Below are positions 1 to 6,659 of a DNA stretch of 15,233 nucleotides, piece after piece. Within the stretch, counting starts at the first letter, position 1. Each line of letters starts with the position of its first letter. The position numbers were made by a program, and so were the translations under genes. The notes under the pieces were generated by a model. That model saw nothing but the letters and a program-made list of their open reading frames with translations, was not told the origin of the DNA and did no database searches. Source of the DNA: DATBGE01 sp036558125 (GTDB lineage Bacteria > Gemmatimonadota > Gemmatimonadetes > Gemmatimonadales > GWC2-71-9); NCBI GenBank assembly GCA_036558125.1, contig DATBGE010000160.1, forward strand, positions 1 through 15,233, given 5' to 3'.

Positions 1-116
1 GCGAGCTGCTCCTGGTAGAATCGAAGGAAAATCATCGCAACAGAATACCGCCACCGACGAATAGGAGAAAGGCCACCACGAGCCGGCCGATTTTGCCGCG
101 GAAGTATACTTCTGCC

Positions 117-1040
117 ATGACTATTTGGCGCGACATCTGGCACCGGGCCCGCCGCAGGATCGACGCATCCCTGACCGCGAAAGTAACCGGCACGCGGCAG
201 GGAGAAATCGCGATTGAGCGTCTGGACGACACGCGTTCCCGGTTCTTAAAGCCCCGGCGGACGGTAGAGGTGTTCCTTCCCATCGGTTACTACGGCCCGG
301 GTACGGAGCGCTACCCGGTACTGTATCTCAACGACGGACAGGATTCGGAAAGCCTCGACCTCGCGGCCGCGCTCGAGCGGTGCCAGCAGGATGGTTCGGC
401 GGCGCCGATCGTCGTTGTGGCGATCCATGCGACCGGTGACCGGATCCGTGAGTACGGAACTGCGGGAGTACCCAACGCCCAGGGCTACGGCGACCGGGCC
501 AGCCAGTACGACCAGTTCATCCTGACCGAACTGATGCCCTTCATCCAGAGCCGCTACCGGGTGCTGACCGGCCCTCCGGCCACGGCGATCGCTGGGCTGT
601 CGCTCGGCGGCTTGTCGGCGTTCGACTTGGCCTGGCGCAACCCGGATCGCTTCGGCGCGGTAGGGGTCATGTCCGGATCGTTCTGGTGGCGCACCAACGA
701 CCGCTCACCCGAGATGAAGCAGGCTTCCCGGATCATGCATCGCCGGGTGCGGGAGACTCCTGGACGGCCCGCTCTCCGCATGTGGTTCGAAACCGGTGTG
801 CGGGACGAGACTGCCGACCGGGACGGCGACGGTGTGATCGACTCCATCCAGGACACCGAAGAGCTGGTTGAGGAAATCTTGCGGAAGGGCTACCAGGCGG
901 GTCGGGACGTGATTCATGTGACAATGCCCGGTGGGCACGATCTCCCCACCTGGCGCGTAGCACTCCCCGAGATGCTCCGGTGGCTCTACGGGAGAACCGA
1001 AGCGGTTCAGCTGGGAGCGCGGTGGCTGAGCAGCTCCTGA
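117..1040 (+). CDS. Alpha/beta-hydrolase of the esterase D / enterochelin esterase-like family
   Basis: Predicted cytoplasmic serine esterase of 307 aa; substrate unknown. The nucleophile elbow GLSLGG lies at residues 160-165 (Ser162) and is followed by a typical helix and the strand AVGVMSGSFWW. The likely catalytic His is His274 in GGHDLPTW, and the acid is Asp230 or a nearby Asp. Before the acid region the chain contains DGQD after a YPVLYLN strand, as is usual in this family. Residues 234-245 (DRDGDGVIDSIQ) look like an EF-hand calcium loop. No signal peptide is visible. I chose ATG 117 (GGAAG about 12 bases upstream); an in-frame TTG at 93 adds eight unremarkable residues. Neither start has a strong ribosome-binding site. 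The last 34 bases overlap the tail of the convergent histidine kinase gene. The family is secure; the substrate is not. Confidence 0.85.
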   Translation: MTIWRDIWHRARRRIDASLTAKVTGTRQGEIAIERLDDTRSRFLKPRRTVEVFLPIGYYGPGTERYPVLYLNDGQDSESLDLAAALERCQQDGSAAPIVVVAIHATGDRIREYGTAGVPNAQGYGDRASQYDQFILTELMPFIQSRYRVLTGPPATAIAGLSLGGLSAFDLAWRNPDRFGAVGVMSGSFWWRTNDRSPEMKQASRIMHRRVRETPGRPALRMWFETGVRDETADRDGDGVIDSIQDTEELVEEILRKGYQAGRDVIHVTMPGGHDLPTWRVALPEMLRWLYGRTEAVQLGARWLSSS

Positions 1041-2899
1041 ATGCAAAGCAAGAGATCGCCCGCATCCCACGGCTTCTGCAGCAGCGGTACTCCCTGCGGC
1101 ATCTGTATCCCCGTCGACCCGTCACGCTCGGTGTAGCCGCTCATGAAGAGGAAGGGGACCCGGACCCCTTCTCTTCGTAGGGCCGAATAGAGTCCGGGCC
1201 CGCTGAGTCTTGGCATGACCACGTCCGACAGGACCAGAGCGACCTGATCCTGGTGCATTCGAAACGTGTGCAGCGCCTCCTCGCCATCCGCTGCGGCCAG
1301 GACCCGATATCCCTTGCGTTCCAGGATTCGAGTCGCGGAGCGCCGTAACGCGGCTTCGTCTTCGACCAGGAGAATCGTCTCCGAACCAGCCGGAGCCGGG
1401 ACCGGGAGATGAGGCGTAGGTCCAGGGTGTTCCAGAGCCGGCGGAAAGTAGAGTGTTACCGACGTTCCGATGCCCAGCGTGCTCTGCACTTCGATGAACC
1501 CGCCGTGCTGCTTCATCAAGCCGTACACCATCGCCATTCCCAGGCCGGTCCCCTGACCGGGAGGCTTCGTGGTAAAGAAGGGCTCGAAGATTCGTTCCCG
1601 CACCGCTTGCTCCATTCCCAACCCCGAGTCGCGGAGCCGCAGTGCGGTATAGGTCCCGGCCCGCCCCCATCCCAGGCGGCTGACATGGCGCTGGTCCAGC
1701 CGGACCAGATCGATCGAGAGCCGCAGCTTCCCACCCTCGGGCATCGCATCGCGGGCATTGGTCGCGAGATTCAGCAGGATCTGCTCCAGCACAGCGGGAT
1801 CGGTGTTCACCGGGTGGACGGTATGATCGGTGTCCACCAGCACCTCCACATGGGAAGGGAGCACCCGGCGCAGCATCTGCACCGACTCCAGGACGAGCTG
1901 GGAAAGATCGTACGACTGGAACTGCAGCTGCCCGCTCCGGCTGAACGCCAGCAGCTTTCGAATCATTTCCGCCCCACGCTCGGCGGCATGCTTCAAATCG
2001 CTGAGGTCGGTTCGCGCCTCCGTCGCATGCGGTGGCAATTCCGCCTCGATCAGCTCGGCGGTGGAGAGGATCACGGTGAGGAGATTGTTGAAGTCGTGCG
2101 CAATGCCGCCGGTCAGCTGACCCACCGCCTCCATCTTCTGCGCCTGCCGGAGCTGGGCCTCACTGGCGCGGAGCGACTCCTCCGATTCGCGCACCCGCTG
2201 GTGCATGCGCCAGGTCACGAAGACGGCGAGCGCCACCAGCAGAGCAGCGGCGGAGGCGATCGCCGCGAACACCACCCGCGCAGCCCATCGCGCGCCGTCT
2301 CCCATGGTTCTCGAGAAGGAATCTTCCAACTGAGTCAGCTCGCCGCTGAGCGTATCGACTTCGCTCAACAACCCTTCAAGGCGAACAGGGTCGGGATGTC
2401 CGGAAAGGATCTCGGCATTGACCTGAGAGCCCACCGACCCGAGCTGGGCGATCAGGGAATCGCCCTGGGCCCAGATGCCGATGGCCTGGTCCACGAAGCT
2501 GACCTTGCGAAAGCGCCGGAAGAACGTGGACATCCGGTCGATGTCCTCGGGGTGATTCCGCCCCAGCAGGAAGCCCACCTTCACTCGCCACGGGTCGGGA
2601 TGGGGCCCTTCAAGCTGTAACCGCGCTTCACGATCACCCAGTGGGACCGTCAGGTTCTTTCGGAACGCGGTGTACTCGGCAGGATCGGAATTGCGGGCAT
2701 AACGGATCAGGTGATAGACCGCATCTTTCTGCGCTTTGGACCAGAAGCCCTCGCCTCCCACGTAGGCGCGGGCCGACGACAGCGTTTCGAATCCGAGATA
2801 GGTGAGGGCAAGGAGGCAGGCGACGACTGCGCCGAGAATCAGGAGGCCGAGAATCGCCTGACGCTCCGGTGAGGAGAGACGCGGTGCGGTCGGTGTCAC
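1007..2899 (-). CDS. Membrane-anchored hybrid histidine kinase with C-terminal receiver
   Basis: Two-component sensor of 630 aa. TM1 is at about residues 16-36, followed by a periplasmic region of about 170 residues with no recognisable fold, then TM2 at about 207-230. A short linker leads to HisKA with GGIAHDFNN (phospho-acceptor His268). The HATPase domain has the N box LATNARDAM (Asn381), DSGLGM at 424-429 and GQGTGLGM at 448-455. After a proline-rich linker comes a receiver at about 508-625: acidic LVEDE, phospho-acceptor Asp559 in LSDVVMP, Ser587 in FMSGY and Lys609. All catalytic residues look intact. The start is GTG, three bases after the thiC stop, with only a weak GAAAG ribosome site inside the thiC end, so expression probably depends on the thiC transcript. 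The stimulus is unknown and no cognate output regulator is adjacent. Confidence 0.93.
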   Translation of the reverse strand: MTPTAPRLSSPERQAILGLLILGAVVACLLALTYLGFETLSSARAYVGGEGFWSKAQKDAVYHLIRYARNSDPAEYTAFRKNLTVPLGDREARLQLEGPHPDPWRVKVGFLLGRNHPEDIDRMSTFFRRFRKVSFVDQAIGIWAQGDSLIAQLGSVGSQVNAEILSGHPDPVRLEGLLSEVDTLSGELTQLEDSFSRTMGDGARWAARVVFAAIASAAALLVALAVFVTWRMHQRVRESEESLRASEAQLRQAQKMEAVGQLTGGIAHDFNNLLTVILSTAELIEAELPPHATEARTDLSDLKHAAERGAEMIRKLLAFSRSGQLQFQSYDLSQLVLESVQMLRRVLPSHVEVLVDTDHTVHPVNTDPAVLEQILLNLATNARDAMPEGGKLRLSIDLVRLDQRHVSRLGWGRAGTYTALRLRDSGLGMEQAVRERIFEPFFTTKPPGQGTGLGMAMVYGLMKQHGGFIEVQSTLGIGTSVTLYFPPALEHPGPTPHLPVPAPAGSETILLVEDEAALRRSATRILERKGYRVLAAADGEEALHTFRMHQDQVALVLSDVVMPRLSGPGLYSALRREGVRVPFLFMSGYTERDGSTGIQMPQGVPLLQKPWDAGDLLLCIQELLSHRAPS

Positions 2900-2902
2900 G
2901 CG

Positions 2903-4573
<1,671 letters not shown>

Positions 4574-4626
4574 GGAAGGACTCCTTCCCAAGGTCGGGAA
4601 CGGAAGGAGCGCCTGCACCGCGCTCC
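4574..4626 (-). promoter_or_regulatory. Translational expression platform of the thiC TPP riboswitch
   Basis: On the minus strand the thiC Shine-Dalgarno GGAAGGAG (4588-4581) is matched over 8 bases by an upstream anti-SD CTCCTTCC (4609-4602), leaving a 12 to 13-base loop. The anti-SD overlaps GCGCTCC (4612-4606), which is perfectly complementary to GGAGCGC (4626-4620) at the 3' edge of the aptamer. The two pairings are mutually exclusive. Ligand-bound P1 would hold GGAGCGC, free the anti-SD and shut translation; without ligand the anti-SD would be captured and the SD exposed. The SD also lies in a short local palindrome, GGAAGGAGTCCTTCC (4588-4574). Pairings are seen directly; the switching logic is inferred from known TPP riboswitches. 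Confidence 0.75.
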
Positions 4627-4788
4627 CTACGCCGGTCTGAACCGGATCAGGTTCCAAGGGTGCGATCTCAATCGGGCCCGTGTCGAACTTCTCAGGGATC
4701 TCACGCGTTTATTCGAGGAGATCTGCTGAATCCGGGGGCCCGATGCCCCTGGCGGTTAGGTGAATGGTATTCTGACACCCCTTGCGGT
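4617..4788 (-). ncRNA. TPP riboswitch (THI element) aptamer
   Basis: Thiamine-pyrophosphate-sensing aptamer in the thiC leader. Reading the minus strand, the conserved 3' half is nearly complete: TGAGA (4670-4666), ACCC (4661-4658), GAACCTGATCCGG, a CCGGT/ACCGG hairpin and GCGTAGGGA (about 4632-4624). P3 is visible as a perfect 9-bp stem between ATCGGGCCC (4744-4736) and GGGCCCGAT (4679-4671); it encloses a second stem GATCTC/GAGATC (4723-4718 with 4702-4697), so P3 is extended. Two candidate 5' strands exist: ACCGCCAGGGGC (4756-4745), directly next to P3, and ACCGCAAGGGGTG (4788-4776), with the better GGGGTG consensus. Either ACCGC can close P1 with GCGGT (4621-4617). The class is certain; the exact 5' edge (about 4756 or 4788) is not. 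Confidence 0.92.
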
Positions 4789-4885
4789 CAATCCCGCCGG
4801 ATGCCGGAAACCGTTCTGGCTGTAGGGATTCCGGAGAGGGCCGAAGTGGTGAAAAGCTGACAGACCATCCGGCACGAGGATTGCC

Positions 4886-4912
4886 ATTATTCGCAGTGCA
4901 GAGGGCCGTCAA
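4886..4912 (-). promoter_or_regulatory. Possible sigma-70-type promoter for thiC
   Basis: Minus-strand TTGACG (4912-4907) is followed after 15 bases by AATAAT (4891-4886). This is about 100 bases upstream of the riboswitch 5' edge. The elements fit the consensus well but the spacer is two bases short. It is the best-looking promoter I see for the thiC-kinase unit; support is weak without transcript data. Confidence 0.3.
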
Positions 4913-4983
4913 AGTGGGCTGAATCACCGTTACTCGGTGTGGAGGTTTTTCTGAACGGCAGAGTACTGAGCCTTTTGGGCTGT

Positions 4984-5119
4984 GGGGGTGAGTGTGCGAA
5001 CCGGCGGAATCGCCGGGGCATCATCTACACCCCTGAGGGACCGCGAGGGTAAGGCAGACGCGCAACAGCGCCGACGCACCGCCCCCGCGATCCACTGGAC
5101 GCGGGGGCGGATTCGTTTT
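4984..5119 (+). ncRNA. Unassigned structured leader RNA ending in a terminator-like hairpin
   Basis: The longest gene-free stretch (4789-5145) holds several perfect helices on the plus strand just before the small metalloprotease gene. GGGGTG (4985-4990) pairs with CACCCC (5028-5033) and encloses the hairpin CCGGCG-gaat-CGCCGG (5001-5016). A further hairpin GCGC-aaca-GCGC lies at 5060-5071. The stretch then ends in an 11-bp terminator-like stem at 5079-5110. I compared it by eye with the conserved cores of TPP, SAM, cobalamin, FMN, glycine, cyclic-di-GMP, cyclic-di-AMP, fluoride and ZTP riboswitches and found no convincing match. It could be a riboswitch or attenuator of unknown class, or fortuitous GC-rich pairing. 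Between 4789 and 4983 I see only the possible thiC promoter and a small CACCG/CGGTG hairpin near 4925-4939. Confidence 0.4.
5079..5119 (+). terminator. Terminator-like hairpin in the leader of the 5146 gene
   Basis: A perfect 11-bp stem, CCGCCCCCGCG (5079-5089) with CGCGGGGGCGG (5100-5110), has a 10-base loop and is followed by ATTCGTTTT (5111-5119). The stem is very stable, but the U-tract is short and starts with mixed bases. It lies between any upstream start site and the AGGTGA ribosome site at 5135, where an attenuator would act. On the opposite strand no T-run follows. Confidence 0.5.
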
Positions 5120-5145
5120 CAGGCAGCAGCAAGCAGGTGATAGAA

Positions 5146-5646
5146 ATGAAGCTCATCGGGTTGGCTCTGACAGGGTTGTTCTCGCTCGCGTACGCGGGCA
5201 GCGTGGATCCGGCTGAATATCCGGATCCCGAGGCCGCGGTCACGATCGTAGCGACCGACACGCTCCGCGACGTGGCGGTGGCGGTCTATGATCGGCAGCA
5301 CCCGATGATCTACGTGAATCCCACCCGGATGCAGCGCTTCGGCCAGCAGCTCGGCGATTTCTTTCTCGCCCACGAGTTCGGGCACATTCATTTCCATCAC
5401 ACCAGGGCGAATGCCCTCACGGCGGACAAGGACCGGCGCGACGCGCTGATGCAGAGCCGCGAGCTGGAGGCGGACTGCTACGCGGCGGCTACCCTGGGTC
5501 GGAGCGACCGGCGTGCGGTGCTGGAAGCGGCGCGGTTCTTCGGCCAGTTGGGCCCCTACCGCTTCGACCGGGAGCATCCTTCCGGCAGCCAGCGGGCAGC
5601 ACGGATCCTCGCATGCCTCCCGGCTGAACAGAGAGCCGGGGAATAG
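5146..5646 (+). CDS. Small exported M48-like HExxH zinc metallopeptidase
   Basis: Predicted exported metalloprotease of 166 aa. An N-terminal signal peptide (hydrophobic residues about 3-16, AYA-GS cleavage near 17) precedes a compact catalytic domain. The zinc site is HEFGH (His76, Glu77, His80), with the third ligand probably Glu106 in RELEAD, the ExxAD arrangement of gluzincins. The motif HPSGSQRAARI (from His144) resembles the conserved HPxxxxR of M48 peptidases. The start ATG 5146 is set by AGGTGA at 5135-5140; an in-frame GTG at 5137 overlaps that ribosome site and is unlikely. It lacks the transmembrane helices of HtpX or Ste24 types, so it is a minimal, soluble version. It sits behind a structured leader and upstream of a longer paralogue. 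Substrate unknown. Confidence 0.8.
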   Translation: MKLIGLALTGLFSLAYAGSVDPAEYPDPEAAVTIVATDTLRDVAVAVYDRQHPMIYVNPTRMQRFGQQLGDFFLAHEFGHIHFHHTRANALTADKDRRDALMQSRELEADCYAAATLGRSDRRAVLEAARFFGQLGPYRFDREHPSGSQRAARILACLPAEQRAGE

Positions 5647-5664
5647 ACCCAGAACAGCTTACCG

Positions 5665-5696
5665 CTCTCGACTCTCGACTTTCGACTCTCGACTCA
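5665..5696 (+). repeat. Heptamer tandem repeat CTCTCGA
   Basis: Four consecutive 7-base units, CTCTCGA, CTCTCGA, CTTTCGA, CTCTCGA, plus a partial fifth unit (CTC) lie in the 125-base spacer between the two metallopeptidase genes. Only one unit deviates, by a single base. It encodes nothing recognisable and begins 18 bases after the first gene's stop. It could be a slippage-prone simple repeat or a family of intergenic elements; one copy cannot tell which. Confidence 0.85.
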
Positions 5697-5771
5697 CGGC
5701 GTGCGCCTCTGGAACGTTGTTGTCCTCAGGCTCAACTTGCCCCGACGACCAGTCAGCCCAAAATTCCTCCC

Positions 5772-6659
5772 ATGAGGATGGATTCTCGTCTCGGGGCGTT
5801 GTGCGTCGGTGCCTTCCTTTCCTGGAACGCCGCCTCGGCAGACGCCCAGGGATTGCACCTGATCCCCGGAGTCGCGGAAATCGCAACCGATACGATCGAC
5901 GATATTGCGATTGCGACGGTGGATCTCCCCCAGCCCGCCATCTACTACAATCCGATTCGCGCCCGGCGGTACGGACCACAGCTCACCGAATTCTTCCTCG
6001 CGCACGAGTACGGCCACATCGCGCTGCACCACACCCGCGCGGGCTTGAGCGTCCTGGCGGATGAGGCACGGGACTCGGCGCTTCAGGCCCAGGAGCTGGA
6101 CGCCGATTGCTACGCGGCGCGCCGAGCCGAGCCTCGGGCCCGGGCGGCGAGCGAGGCGGCCATTCGCTTCTTTACCCGGCTCGGGCCCTTCCGCTTCGAT
6201 GCGGTGCACCCGACAGGTTCCCAACGGGCAGCGCGGATCATGGACTGCATGCCGCCACTCCCGCCGGATGAACGGGAGCAGAAAGTCGGGATTGGTGAGA
6301 CGGGAGTCGAGGTCGGGCCGGTCAGTGGCGACGTGGAGCGGATCACATTCAATGTGAACATGGCCGCCCTGGCCCAGACCGAGCGCGGTCGAGACGCCCA
6401 ACTCTGGGTAGACGGATTGAACGTGGGTCACATATCGAATATGCGGATCCCATGGTCCCTCTCGATCGACCGATTCGGAGCCGGGCTACACAGTTATCGG
6501 ATGGAGTTGGCGCTGTACGACGAGGAAGGCTTCCTGCAGTTCAGCCGGTCCGGGACCGTCGTGGGACACGGACACATCGTAGTGCGGGAGGGAGACTCCT
6601 TCCTGGTGGACTGGAGCCCGGGGTCCGCTCCCTCGCTGATCAAGACCTCCGGGCCTTAG
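5772..6659 (+). CDS. Exported M48-like HExxH protein with extra C-terminal region
   Basis: Paralogue of the gene ending at 5646, 295 aa. A signal peptide (to about residue 26, ADA-QG) is followed by the same domain: ATDTIDDIAIA, the zinc site HEYGH (His78, Glu79, His82), ELDADCYAA (Glu108) and HPTGSQRAARI (His146). Residues about 175-295 are absent from the shorter copy; they are rich in alternating hydrophobic stretches, as expected for a beta-sandwich, but I recognise no family. All zinc-site residues are kept, so activity is plausible. ATG 5772 and ATG 5778 are both possible starts; no clear Shine-Dalgarno is seen. Its last 20 bases overlap the tail of the convergent hybrid kinase. Tandem duplication followed by domain gain is the simplest reading; the substrate is unknown. 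Confidence 0.78.
   Translation: MRMDSRLGALCVGAFLSWNAASADAQGLHLIPGVAEIATDTIDDIAIATVDLPQPAIYYNPIRARRYGPQLTEFFLAHEYGHIALHHTRAGLSVLADEARDSALQAQELDADCYAARRAEPRARAASEAAIRFFTRLGPFRFDAVHPTGSQRAARIMDCMPPLPPDEREQKVGIGETGVEVGPVSGDVERITFNVNMAALAQTERGRDAQLWVDGLNVGHISNMRIPWSLSIDRFGAGLHSYRMELALYDEEGFLQFSRSGTVVGHGHIVVREGDSFLVDWSPGSAPSLIKTSGP

Noticed and set aside
1409..2620. Long plus-strand open frame of 403 codons opposite the first kinase
   Set aside because: It is the antisense shadow of a well-supported kinase gene in GC-rich DNA; its translation is low-complexity and rich in His, Arg and Gln, with no domain.
4574..4657. Upstream extension of thiC to 4657
   Set aside because: The extra 28 codons would translate the anti-SD and aptamer edge; the good AGGAG lies before ATG 4573, which fits the family.
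4688..4697. CTGAGA at 4696-4691 (minus) as the aptamer's conserved J3-2 motif
   Set aside because: TGAGA at 4670-4666 has the right four-base spacing to ACCC and is preceded by the 3' arm of the 9-bp P3, so it fits better.
4924..4950. CACCG-ttact-CGGTG hairpin followed by GGAGGTTTTT as a terminator
   Set aside because: The stem is only 5 bp and the T-run begins several bases after it; no gene ends upstream on the plus strand to need it.
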